A DNA stretch of 64,000 nucleotides from Roseateles sp. (GTDB lineage Bacteria > Pseudomonadota > Gammaproteobacteria > Burkholderiales > Burkholderiaceae_C): the NCBI RefSeq assembly GCF_019237615.1, contig NZ_JAFAGT010000048.1, positions 62,001 through 126,000 of the forward strand, in the 5' to 3' direction. This document shows positions 34,191 to 45,610 of the stretch, piece after piece. The notes beneath the pieces were generated by a model. The model was given only the letters and a program-made list of their open reading frames with translations, had not been told where the DNA came from and searched no databases. Numbering within the stretch: position 1 is the first letter of the stretch; each line of letters opens with the position of its first letter. A program made the position numbers and the translations under genes.

Positions 34191-36649
34191 AAGCCATCTC
34201 ATCCCTCGCGGCGAGCCGTGCTTTGCTGGCATTGCTCGCCGCGCTGACCGCGGCATGTCCGGCCGCGCAACTGACGACGGCCGAGGCTTCGACGACGCAG
34301 GTGGCCGCCAGGGCAGCAACCGCCGAGGCATTCAATGCGCTGCGCCAGCGCTGGCTGCAGAAGCTGGTTGGCCCGGCATCGCTGGACCGCCGGGAGCCTC
34401 AGGTGGCGAGCCGACTGCGCAGCCAGTCCGACGCGGCGCTGCGAGCATTGCAGCAGATGCACCGTGAGCCCGGCGCCAAGGCGCTGTGGGACGACATCGG
34501 CGACTTCAAGAACCCCGACACGCTGGCAGCGTCGGCATTGGTGACCAGCAATGCCGTGCGCCTGCTGGCGATGGCGCAGGCCTATGGCACGCCCGGATCG
34601 CCGACCTATCGAGACGTCCGCCTGGCCGCGGGCATCTCTGCCGGCCTGGACTGGCTGGTACGTGAGCAATACACCGCCGGCCGTCGCGAGTGGGGCAACT
34701 GGTGGCACTGGCAGATCGGCACGCCCTTGCACCTGCTCGATCTCCTGACACTGGCGGGAGACGCCGTGCCTGCGGATCTGCGCCAACGCTGCCTGGACGC
34801 CATCAACTGGTATGTCCCGGATCCTCGGACAAAGACTCGTGCAGACGGGACGCTTGTCCATGAGACCGGTGCCAACTTGCTCGACAAGTCGCTGGTGGCC
34901 ATCCTCAGCGGCATGCTGGGCCAGGACGGCGCTCGTATCGCGTCCGGCCGCGACGCCATCAGTGGTTCGCTGGACTACGTGACCACGGACGACGGCTTCT
35001 ACCGCGACGGCTCGTTCATCCAGCACCACTATTTCGCCTATGCCGGCAGTTACGGTGTGGTGGCCCTTGAGGACTATGCGCGGCTGCTGTACCTGTTGCA
35101 CGGCTCCTTCTGGCCCGTCACCGATCCGCGCGTTGCCAATGTCTACGCGTTTGCGCGGGAGAGCTTCGCGCCGCTGCTGATCGATGCCGCCATGCCTGAC
35201 GCATTTCGCGGCCGCAAGCTCAGCCAGCCGAGCCATACCGACCGCAGCGCTGGTCGCGCCGTCATCGGCGCGTTGGCTTCGCTGGCCGAGCAGGCGCCGC
35301 CTGCAGACGCAGCCGCGCTGCGCAGCGCCATCAAGGGATGGATGGCGCAGGATCGCAACCTTGTGGCCTCACTGTCAGGTGAGGGCGGTGGCGCCAACGT
35401 GCCTTTGCATGAGCTGAGCCTGCTCAAGGCCATTGCCGCCGACTCGAGCGTCCAGCCCGTCATGGAAGCTCCGGGTGCACGGATCTACCCCGCCATGGAC
35501 CGCGCCGTGCTGCGAGGGAGCGGCTTTGCCGCCGTGCTCAGCCTGACGTCGCCGCGCACGGGTGCCTTTGAAATGGGCAACGGCGAGAACCTCAAAGGCT
35601 GGTGGACCGGCATGGGCAGGCTGGCGCTTTACGACGCCGACGTGGCGCAGTTCGCTGACAGCTACTGGCCCACAGTGGACATCCTGCGCCTGCCCGGCAC
35701 CACCACTGACCGGTCGGGTGCAGGTCGGCCCGAAGCCTGGAGGCAATATGCCAATCCCGAAGCCTGGGTTGGCGGTGTCGCGCTGGGGAGGTGGGCGGCT
35801 CTGGGAATGGCCTTCTCGATGCGCGAGGTGACCGGCTCGCCCCTGAGGGGGCGCAAGGCCTGGTTCCTGCTCGGTGACCGCATCCTCGCGCTGGGCTCAG
35901 GCATCGCGCCGGGGGCGGTTGCGGCCGAGACTATCGTCGAGAACCGCCGGCTGTCCGATGCGTCCGGCGCCCGATTGCTGGTCGACGGCCAGGATCTGCC
36001 CAACGGCAGGCGCAGCGATGTGCACTGGGCCCATCTGCAGGACGACAAGGCTGGCAGCAGCATCGGCTATGTCTTCCCGCTGGGCACCGACCTCGTGACC
36101 GAGCGGAGCGAACGCCACGGCACTTGGCACGATCTGCATGCCTACGCCAGCAAGCAAGACCTGAAAGGCAGCTACCAAGTGCTGGCCATCCCGCATGGCA
36201 GCCCGGCGTACGCCTACCTGCTGCTGCCCAGGGCCGGTGAGGCCGAAACGCGAGCTGCAGCCGCCGAGCCCGGGCTGCGCATCGAAGCCAATGATGAACA
36301 GGCTGCGGTGGTTCAGGTGCCGAGCGCGGGTGTCTATGCGGCCAATCTTTGGACGGCGGGCAGTGCGGCCAAGGATGGCAAGCCCTATGTGTCGAGTTCG
36401 AAGCCGGTGGCGCTGCTTATCCAGCGCAGCGGTGATCGGATGAAAGTGGTCGTGGCCGAGCCGACGCAAAGAGAGGCTGCCCTGGAGTTGACGCTCGAGC
36501 AGCCGGTGATATCGGTCGGGCAGATGGACGCCGGAGTGACGGTCCTGGCAACCGCGCCGAAGCTGCGTCTGCGCGTGAATACCGCCGGAGCGGCCGGTGC
36601 GAGCTTCGCGGCCGAGTTCATCCTTCCCGCGGCAATGTCCAAGCCCTGA
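34187..36649 (+). CDS. PL8 lyase, chondroitinase AC / hyaluronate lyase type
   Basis: 820 aa, exported (leader ALLALLAALTAACPAAQ; C24 could make it a lipoprotein, though the lipobox LTAAC is weak). An N-terminal (alpha/alpha) toroid and C-terminal beta-sandwich domains form a typical PL8. The catalytic triad is recognisable: N230 in ETGANLLDKS, H280 in SFIQHHYF and Y289 in YAGSYG. The spacings of 50 and 9 equal Asn349/His399/Tyr408 of pneumococcal hyaluronate lyase and Asn175/His225/Tyr234 of Flavobacterium chondroitinase AC. MGNGENLKGWW is the conserved substrate-binding Glu/Asn segment. It eliminates at hexosaminyl-uronic acid bonds, giving the disaccharides used by GH88. ATGA overlap with the deacetylase gene. 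Confidence 0.93.
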   Translation: MKAISSLAASRALLALLAALTAACPAAQLTTAEASTTQVAARAATAEAFNALRQRWLQKLVGPASLDRREPQVASRLRSQSDAALRALQQMHREPGAKALWDDIGDFKNPDTLAASALVTSNAVRLLAMAQAYGTPGSPTYRDVRLAAGISAGLDWLVREQYTAGRREWGNWWHWQIGTPLHLLDLLTLAGDAVPADLRQRCLDAINWYVPDPRTKTRADGTLVHETGANLLDKSLVAILSGMLGQDGARIASGRDAISGSLDYVTTDDGFYRDGSFIQHHYFAYAGSYGVVALEDYARLLYLLHGSFWPVTDPRVANVYAFARESFAPLLIDAAMPDAFRGRKLSQPSHTDRSAGRAVIGALASLAEQAPPADAAALRSAIKGWMAQDRNLVASLSGEGGGANVPLHELSLLKAIAADSSVQPVMEAPGARIYPAMDRAVLRGSGFAAVLSLTSPRTGAFEMGNGENLKGWWTGMGRLALYDADVAQFADSYWPTVDILRLPGTTTDRSGAGRPEAWRQYANPEAWVGGVALGRWAALGMAFSMREVTGSPLRGRKAWFLLGDRILALGSGIAPGAVAAETIVENRRLSDASGARLLVDGQDLPNGRRSDVHWAHLQDDKAGSSIGYVFPLGTDLVTERSERHGTWHDLHAYASKQDLKGSYQVLAIPHGSPAYAYLLLPRAGEAETRAAAAEPGLRIEANDEQAAVVQVPSAGVYAANLWTAGSAAKDGKPYVSSSKPVALLIQRSGDRMKVVVAEPTQREAALELTLEQPVISVGQMDAGVTVLATAPKLRLRVNTAGAAGASFAAEFILPAAMSKP

Positions 36650-36683
36650 GCGCTGCGCTTGCGCCCTATTCTTCGGAGAATCC

Positions 36684-38246
36684 ATGTCCAGTTCTCGTCG
36701 CAACTTCGTCAAGCAGGTGGCTACCGGCGGCGGCCTGCTGTTGTCCGGCAAGGCGTCCCAGGCCGCGGCCGCGGCGTCCTGCTCGACAGCAGGGCCTGCC
36801 GCCAAGCCGCTGAATCTGCTGCTGGTGTTCCCGGACGAGATGCGTGCCCAGGCCCAGGGTTTCATGCGCGCGGATCCGGTGCTGACGCCCCGTGTCGACC
36901 TGTTCGCCCGGGAGTCGCGCGTGATGACGCAGGCCGTCTCCAACTACCCGCTCTGCACGCCGGCACGCGGCATGATCATGACTGGCCAGTACCCGATACG
37001 GAACGGGATGACCGGCAACTGCCATGACTACGGGGCACTGGTCGGCATTGACCTTTCCCGGCATGCGATCTGCTGGTCGGATGTGCTGAAGGCCCAGGGC
37101 TATGCCCTCGGCTACGTCGGCAAGTGGCATCTGGACGCGCCGCACGAGCCCTACGTTCCCAGCTACAACAACCCCGTCAACGGTACGAAGTGGAACGAAT
37201 GGACGCCGCCGGAGCGCCGGCATGGCTTCGATTTCTGGCATGCCTACGGAACCTACGACCTGCACCTGACGCCCATGTACTGGACGAACAGCGGTGACCG
37301 CGACCATCCCATCCATGTCAGGCAATGGGGGCCTGAGCACGAGGCCGACGTCGCCATCCAGTACCTGCGCAACGAGGGCGGCAAGCTGCGCGACCCCGCC
37401 AAGCCCTTTGCGCTGGTGGTGTCGATGAACCCGCCCCACTCGCCCTACGACCAGGTGCCGAAGAAGTACCTGGCCCGGTACGAGGGCATGAGCAGCCGCG
37501 ACCTCAATCGGCGCGAGACCGTCGACTGGGCCAAGAAGTACGAGGAGGGCTACGGCCCGGAGCACGCCAAGTCCTACTTCGCCATGGTCAGCGGTGTAGA
37601 CGAGCAGTTCGGGCGCATCCTCGATGCCCTCGACGAATGTGGCCTGCGCGACGACACCTTGGTGGTGTTCTTCTCCGATCACGGTTGCTGCCTGGGCGCC
37701 CACGGCGAGCCCACCAAGAACAATCCCTTCGAAGAATCCATGCGGATTCCGATGATGTTCCGCCTCCCCGGCCGGATCGTTGCCGGCACGGATGCGTCGC
37801 TGATGTCGCTGCCCGACCTGTATCCCACCGTGCTGGGGCTGCTCGGCCTGGCCGACAAGATTCCGGCAACGGTGGAAGGTTCCGACTGGTCAGCCAGGGT
37901 GCAGACGGGGAATGGCGCTGCCGCCAGCTCGCAGCTCTATCTCTCCGTCCCCTACGGCGCCCAGTCGTTCGGCAAGCGAGGGGTCAGAACGGAAAGCCAC
38001 ACGCTTGTGATCCAGCGAGCCGACAGGCAGGCCCTGCGCTACACACTCTTCGACAACGTCGCTGATCCGCTGCAGAAGCGCGACGTTGCGGCACAGCATC
38101 CGGCCCTCGTGAAGGAACTGATCGAGCGGGAACTGCTGCCCTGGCTGGAAAAGACCGGCGATCCCTGGCGGCCGGCCGAGTTCGATACGACTTCGCGGTC
38201 GGTCAGAGCGTTCCGGATGAACGCCGCGCAGGGCCCGGAGCGCTGA
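36684..38246 (+). CDS. exported sulfatase, S1 family, Cys-type active site
   Basis: 520 aa; ATG 36684 follows GGAGAA. The twin-arginine leader SSRRNFVKQVATGGGLLLSG suggests Tat export, meaning the enzyme folds in the cytoplasm. The sulfatase signature is L-C91-T-P-A-R-G-M-I-M-T-G, in which Cys91 becomes formylglycine; GYVGKWHLD and FFSDHGCCLGAHGE are the conserved lysine and metal segments. It should remove 4-O- or 6-O-sulfate from GalNAc of chondroitin oligosaccharides (position not deducible). No formylglycine-generating enzyme or anSME maturase is encoded in the window, so it must be elsewhere. It lies 34 bp after the PL8 gene, with a terminator after it. Confidence 0.92.
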   Translation: MSSSRRNFVKQVATGGGLLLSGKASQAAAAASCSTAGPAAKPLNLLLVFPDEMRAQAQGFMRADPVLTPRVDLFARESRVMTQAVSNYPLCTPARGMIMTGQYPIRNGMTGNCHDYGALVGIDLSRHAICWSDVLKAQGYALGYVGKWHLDAPHEPYVPSYNNPVNGTKWNEWTPPERRHGFDFWHAYGTYDLHLTPMYWTNSGDRDHPIHVRQWGPEHEADVAIQYLRNEGGKLRDPAKPFALVVSMNPPHSPYDQVPKKYLARYEGMSSRDLNRRETVDWAKKYEEGYGPEHAKSYFAMVSGVDEQFGRILDALDECGLRDDTLVVFFSDHGCCLGAHGEPTKNNPFEESMRIPMMFRLPGRIVAGTDASLMSLPDLYPTVLGLLGLADKIPATVEGSDWSARVQTGNGAAASSQLYLSVPYGAQSFGKRGVRTESHTLVIQRADRQALRYTLFDNVADPLQKRDVAAQHPALVKELIERELLPWLEKTGDPWRPAEFDTTSRSVRAFRMNAAQGPER

Positions 38247-38335
38247 TTCGGCGCCCAGCCAATCGCAGTCGGTAAATAGTCTCCTGGTCCGGCCCTGGTC
38301 AGTGCACCTTGAAGGCACGATTGGGCAGACCTTGC

Positions 38336-38367
38336 GGCCCCTGATTTTCCAACAGGGGCCCTTTTTG
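38336..38367 (+). terminator. rho-independent terminator after the sulfatase gene
   Basis: Stem GGCCCCTG (38336-38343), 9-nt loop, CAGGGGCC (38353-38360), then CTTTTTG. It ends the lacI-to-sulfatase transcription run and separates it from the second lyase. The rest of 38247-38515 shows no gene and no clear LacI-type box. Confidence 0.8.
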
Positions 38368-38515
38368 TACCGACCGCCGGCCGAGGGGTTGCGTCCGGCC
38401 CGTTCCAGGCACCGACTTGTGCCAAGGCCCGCGCCTTGCGGCATTCGTCACCGATGCAGACCCAGGGGTCTCCCGGACGGTCGCCACTCCCACCCAAGGC
38501 TCTCCCAGACACACG

Positions 38516-41500
38516 ATGACAAATACCACCGGTGATTTCGTGTCAAGAATTTCGTTGCTGCTGGCAGCAATGCTGCTGAGCGAACCTCTGCTGGCGGCCA
38601 ATCCGACGGCCCACGCCGACGACCGCACTCCAGCACGGCTGGAGCGTTTCGAAGACGGCGTTCCGGCAGGGTTCTCGACGCTGAAAGGGCAGCTCAGCGT
38701 GTCCGGCGAGCACGTCAAGGACGGCAGCCACTCGCTGAAGTGGGACTGGCGTGAGGGCGACAGCCTCGTCATCCGGCACCCGTTCGCATTTCGTCCCTTC
38801 GTTGCCAACGGCGCCGATCAGCGGCGTGATGGCATCACGGTGTGGATCTACAGCTCGAGGCCTTTCGAAGGGCAATATCGCTTCCAGTTCCACAAGGGTG
38901 AGCAGGCGGCTTCGTCGTTCGTGATGAACGCGAACTTCACGGGCTGGCGCGCTGCGGTCGTTTCGTTCGAGATGGACATGGAAGGCCAGCCGCTGGTGGG
39001 CATGGACCGCTTGACGATCACGCCCCCGGTCGGCGCGGCAAGCGGCACCGCCTGGATTGACCAGCTCGGGCTGGACATGCGGATCGACATGCGTCATCCG
39101 GCCGCCGACTATCAGCTTCCGTACCTGAACAAGACCGCGCTCAGCTCAGCCAACCGGCACTGGACTGCGTTGATCCACTTCGATCGTTGGCTGCAGGAGG
39201 CGCAGGCTCGCCGCGTAGCGGTTGCAGCACCGGAGCCTGTGGCGACTGAACCCATCAGCGCGCTGATCGACGGCGAGCTGCTTGAAGGCAAGCTCGGTTC
39301 GGGTGATGCGCTGGAGATCGCCAGGCGTCAGGTGCTGATGCCGAACGGGGCGATCAAGGCGCTGGCAGAAACCGCCCATCAGTGGGAGATGTACACCACC
39401 AGCGGCGTCGACAAGAACTCGATGGCTGCATTGCGCGCCAGCACTGCCACCTGGAAGGAATTCGGCGCCGCGATGCGGGTGCTTGCCGTGGCCTACCGCC
39501 GTGGCAAGGACGGCGCCACGCGCGACAAGCTGCGTGACCTGTTCCTGCAGCTGAACTCGAACCTGGCCGACCAGGGCCTCGTGCGCGGCAGCGGCCAGGG
39601 GCTGATGCATCACCAGGGCTACATCTTGCGCGACTGGGCAGATGCGGTGTTCCTGATGCGTGACGAACTGGGCGAGCAGCGTGCCCAGACCATGCAGGCG
39701 CTGGCCTACTACGCGGGCCTGGGCCGCGTCTATGAGCCGACTTCCGAGATCGTCGAGTTCAACGTCGATGTGATGAACACGATGATCCAGCCTGCGCTGT
39801 ACGCGATCCTGATGGATACCGATGCTGCGCGACGCGACGCCTTGCTGGGCGACCTCTCGGCATGGATGTCGGCCTCGACGTTGAAGTCGCAGGGGCTGGC
39901 CGGCGGGATCAAGCCTGACGGAAGCGTCTTCCATCACGGCCAGCACTACGTGGCCTACGGCAACGGCGGGTTGACGGGCGTGACAGCGGTCGTTCGCTAC
40001 CTGGAGGCGAGCCGATTCCCCATCACCGAGCAGGCCTATGCGCGCATTCGTGACGCGGTGTTGCGCACCCGCGTTTACTCCAGCGACGGGTTGATTCCAA
40101 TGAGCCTGACCGGCCGACACCCGGACGGCTTCCAGTCGATCGCGATCGCGCCGTTTCGCTCATTGGCGCAGGCAAGGGGGGCCGCAGACCCGGAACTTGC
40201 TTCGGCCTATCTGCGGCTGGTGCGTGATGATTGGGCGGGAAAGAAGGCTTCGGGCCCGACCGAAGTCGACCAAAAGTTGGCGCGCGAACTGGCTGCCAAG
40301 GGTGTCAAGCCCGAGGCCGACCCGCAGGGCAGCTGGACGATGAACTACTCGTCGATGGCGCTGCACCGGCGCGATGGCTGGCTGGCGGCCGCGCGCGGCT
40401 ACAGCCGCTACCTGGCGGGCAACGAGTCGTACTACAAGAAGAACCTTTACGGGCGCACCATCAACTATGGTGCTCTTGAAATCATGCCCGCCGATGGGGC
40501 CAAGCGCGGATTTGCTGCGGACGGTTGGAACTGGAATCGGTGGCCTGGCACCACCGCGATCCAGCAGCCGCTGGCCCGTCTCGAAGCCAAGGTGCTGAAC
40601 GTTGAGCCGTCGGCCGGCGTCGAGGAGATGCTCCTGTCGGAAGAAAGCTATTCCGGCGGGCTCGATTTCCGCGGCTGGCAAGGAATGTTTGCGATGAAGC
40701 TGCAAGGTCACCCGAAATACGGTGACGACCTGGTTGCGCGCAAGTCGGTCTTCATGTTCGACGGGCGCATCGTCGCCCTGGGTTCAGGCATCAGCGCCAG
40801 CGATCGGCAGTCTCCGGTGCAGACAACTCTGTTCCAGGACCGGCTGCTGCCGGGCGAAGAAAGCGCAGGCATGGACGGCGTTGGCGCGCCTTGGAGCGCC
40901 AACGAGACGCGTTTGCGCCTGGATGGCTCGCGCTTTGCTCGCGACGAGCGTGGCAACGGCTGGTGCCTGGCGCCGGGCCAGACGGTGGCATTCAAGCGCG
41001 GCACACAGGCATCGGTGGACGAGACGGGCAGCACTGCCACGCGCGGAGATTTCGCCAGCCTGGTGATCGACCACGGCGTTGCACCTGCCAACGCCGGCTA
41101 CGAGTACGCAACATTCGTCGGCATGCCCGGCGACACCGGCCGCAAGATGTGCAGCGAGTTGGGCACGGCCAAGGCTGCGTATGCCGTCATTGCCCGCTCG
41201 CGTCGCGCGCACATCGTTCATGACCGCGCCACGGGGCTCATCGCCTATGCCTTGTTCGAGCCGGGGGCCGTGGAGAGCGGGGGGCTGTTGCAGGCGGTGT
41301 CCAGCCCCGCGATGCTGATGCTGCGCGGGGAAAAGGACAAGCTGTCGGGATCGTTCGTGAACCCCGACCTGAACCTCTATCAGGGCAGGGATCCGGAGCA
41401 GTACGACGCCTCGGGCGCGCGCCGCGAACGAATCGTCTACGGCCTGTCCTGGATGGAACAGCCGTCTCGGCCGATAGACACGGTGGTGACATTGCGAGGG

Positions 41501-41620
41501 CGCTGGAAACTCGCCAGCCCGGTTGATGGCCTGGCGATCCGTGTCAACGGACGGACCAGCGAACTGATGTTCCGGACCAGGCACGCGACACCAGTGCAGT
41601 TCGACCTGGTCAGGGACTGA
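38516..41620 (+). CDS. PL8 lyase, chondroitin sulfate ABC endolyase type
   Basis: 1034 aa from ATG 38516, close to the 1021 aa of Proteus chondroitinase ABC I. Signal peptide LLLAAMLLSEPLLAANP. Residues 40-190 form a lyase N-terminal carbohydrate-binding-like beta-sandwich (RLERFEDGVPAGFSTL, then DGSHSLKWDW). The catalytic toroid contains H474 and Y481 (HHGQHYVAYGNGG, 7 apart as His501/Tyr508 in ABC I), R534 in SLTGRHPDG and E637 in NESYYKKNLYGR, matching Arg560/Glu653. Such enzymes also cut dermatan sulfate. It has its own transcription unit after a terminator; no good ribosome site is visible. An IS-like remnant follows its stop codon. Confidence 0.9.
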   Translation: MTNTTGDFVSRISLLLAAMLLSEPLLAANPTAHADDRTPARLERFEDGVPAGFSTLKGQLSVSGEHVKDGSHSLKWDWREGDSLVIRHPFAFRPFVANGADQRRDGITVWIYSSRPFEGQYRFQFHKGEQAASSFVMNANFTGWRAAVVSFEMDMEGQPLVGMDRLTITPPVGAASGTAWIDQLGLDMRIDMRHPAADYQLPYLNKTALSSANRHWTALIHFDRWLQEAQARRVAVAAPEPVATEPISALIDGELLEGKLGSGDALEIARRQVLMPNGAIKALAETAHQWEMYTTSGVDKNSMAALRASTATWKEFGAAMRVLAVAYRRGKDGATRDKLRDLFLQLNSNLADQGLVRGSGQGLMHHQGYILRDWADAVFLMRDELGEQRAQTMQALAYYAGLGRVYEPTSEIVEFNVDVMNTMIQPALYAILMDTDAARRDALLGDLSAWMSASTLKSQGLAGGIKPDGSVFHHGQHYVAYGNGGLTGVTAVVRYLEASRFPITEQAYARIRDAVLRTRVYSSDGLIPMSLTGRHPDGFQSIAIAPFRSLAQARGAADPELASAYLRLVRDDWAGKKASGPTEVDQKLARELAAKGVKPEADPQGSWTMNYSSMALHRRDGWLAAARGYSRYLAGNESYYKKNLYGRTINYGALEIMPADGAKRGFAADGWNWNRWPGTTAIQQPLARLEAKVLNVEPSAGVEEMLLSEESYSGGLDFRGWQGMFAMKLQGHPKYGDDLVARKSVFMFDGRIVALGSGISASDRQSPVQTTLFQDRLLPGEESAGMDGVGAPWSANETRLRLDGSRFARDERGNGWCLAPGQTVAFKRGTQASVDETGSTATRGDFASLVIDHGVAPANAGYEYATFVGMPGDTGRKMCSELGTAKAAYAVIARSRRAHIVHDRATGLIAYALFEPGAVESGGLLQAVSSPAMLMLRGEKDKLSGSFVNPDLNLYQGRDPEQYDASGARRERIVYGLSWMEQPSRPIDTVVTLRGRWKLASPVDGLAIRVNGRTSELMFRTRHATPVQFDLVRD

Positions 41621-41639
41621 GCAATGCTCGAGAAGCGCC

Positions 41640-41919
41640 GGTAGTGGTTGCCCCGATCATTGACCGGCATTGCAAGCGCCCTGCCCAGACCCCAGGCGCA
41701 GCCCAGCGGGTAAAGCGCTTGTGCGCGACCTTGTACTTGCCGAAGCGCTCAGGCAGGCCGCTGCGGCGCACCCGAGCGCAACACCCCTGGCACTGGGCTG
41801 ACGAAGCTGCGACCGTCACTGCCGCCACGCCCCGGGATCGCCCGCCTCCTTGCCGGGCAGCGAGCCCTCCAGGCTTGCCATTGGGCGTCAGTCAGCTCGT
41901 CACGGCTTGGACATGACAT
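41640..41919 (-). pseudogene. degraded IS5-family transposase N-terminus (right edge of the island)
   Basis: Read leftwards from ATG 41919: SRDELTDAQWQAW, then GGSDGRSFVSPVPGVLRSGAP in one frame; after a shift near 41750 the reading continues GLPERFGKYKVAHKRFTRWAAPGVW in another. Both halves are the well-known N-terminal stretch of IS5-type transposases (D-L-T-D-x-Q-W, RSGAP, LPERFGKYKTVHKRFxRW). The rest of the element, including the DDE residues and a recognisable terminal repeat, is missing. It fills most of the 356-bp gap 41621-41976 and marks the end of the glycosaminoglycan island. Confidence 0.82.
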
Positions 41920-41976
41920 GCGGGCTGACTTGCACCGCCTCATCCCTTCCTGGTCGCCCTGGAATGTCGATTCAGC

Positions 41977-42639
41977 CTAGGCCGTCCGGCGGGCGTCGAG
42001 CTGGGCGCGCAGTTCCGCCACTTCTGCGGCCAGGTTGTCGCGGGCCGTGGTGGCGCCCACCAACTCCATCTCGGCGGCCAGACGCGCGTCGGACTCGGCC
42101 GCCGACGTCGCGACATGTCGCTCCAGCTGCTGGCGCAGCTCGGCCAGCTGGGCGTCCTTGCCCTCGATGGCCAGGTGGTCCTTGGCCTTGCCGACCAGCG
42201 CGTTGGACGCGATGTCGCGTGCGTGGCGCAGCTCCACCGTCAGCCGCGCCAGCGCCTGCTCGTGCTCGGCGGTGAGCCGGGCCAGCCGGGCATCGAGCTC
42301 GTCGCGCTGGGCCTCGGCCTGCCCGTTGGCCTGCAGCAGCGCCGCCAGGTCGGTCTCCGTCTGTGCCAGGCGCTGCTGCACGCGGCCGGCCGCTTCCTCG
42401 GCCAGCTGCCGCGCCCAGCTGCCCAGCGCTGCCGTGACGGCCGCCGGCGGCGTCGTGTCCAGCGCCGGGTCCGGCTGGGCCTGGGCGTCGCGCCAGGCCG
42501 CCAGATGCTGGTGGAGAGCCTGCGCGGGGGCCGCGCCCAGCGCGCCGCGCAGGCCGTCCATCGTCACCGGCTTGCCCTCGTTCGCCAGGCCCTGGGCCGC
42601 GGCGGCTACTTCGTCGAAAGTGATGTCTTGACCTGCCAT
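41977..42639 (-). CDS. KfrA-like DNA-binding coiled-coil protein
   Basis: 220 aa. Residues 1-75 match the KfrA N-terminal DNA-binding domain of plasmids (DITFDEVAAAAQGLANEGKPVTMDGLRGALG). The rest is a long alpha-helical coiled coil rich in Ala, Glu, Gln and Arg (AQRDELDARLARLTAEHEQA and similar). Plasmid KfrA proteins bind their own promoter and help partition; chromosomal homologues are of unknown function. It is next to the IS remnant but also next to acnA, so it could belong either to the acquired segment or to the core. I chose ATG 42639, where the domain begins. Confidence 0.85.
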   Translation of the reverse strand: MAGQDITFDEVAAAAQGLANEGKPVTMDGLRGALGAAPAQALHQHLAAWRDAQAQPDPALDTTPPAAVTAALGSWARQLAEEAAGRVQQRLAQTETDLAALLQANGQAEAQRDELDARLARLTAEHEQALARLTVELRHARDIASNALVGKAKDHLAIEGKDAQLAELRQQLERHVATSAAESDARLAAEMELVGATTARDNLAAEVAELRAQLDARRTA

Positions 42640-42812
42640 GTTGTTTTCCAATTCGGGCGTGGGCGGCCTGTGCCGCGAACCTCCCGAGGGGAGGGCGACC
42701 GCCCCGGGAAGTTCCTTAAATGCCGCCTGCGGGTCAGGTCGCCCGCAGCCGGAGCAGCTCCTCGACGTGCGGTCGCGCGGCAATCAACATGGCAGCAGGC
42801 TTGCCTGCGTGC

Positions 42813-45533
<2,721 letters not shown>

Positions 45534-45610
45534 GGTTACTCCTTTAGGATGCCCGCGCATTCTGGCGAGCTTGTCGTGACTTGTGTGAATCCCGGCCTCT
45601 GGACCCGGCC

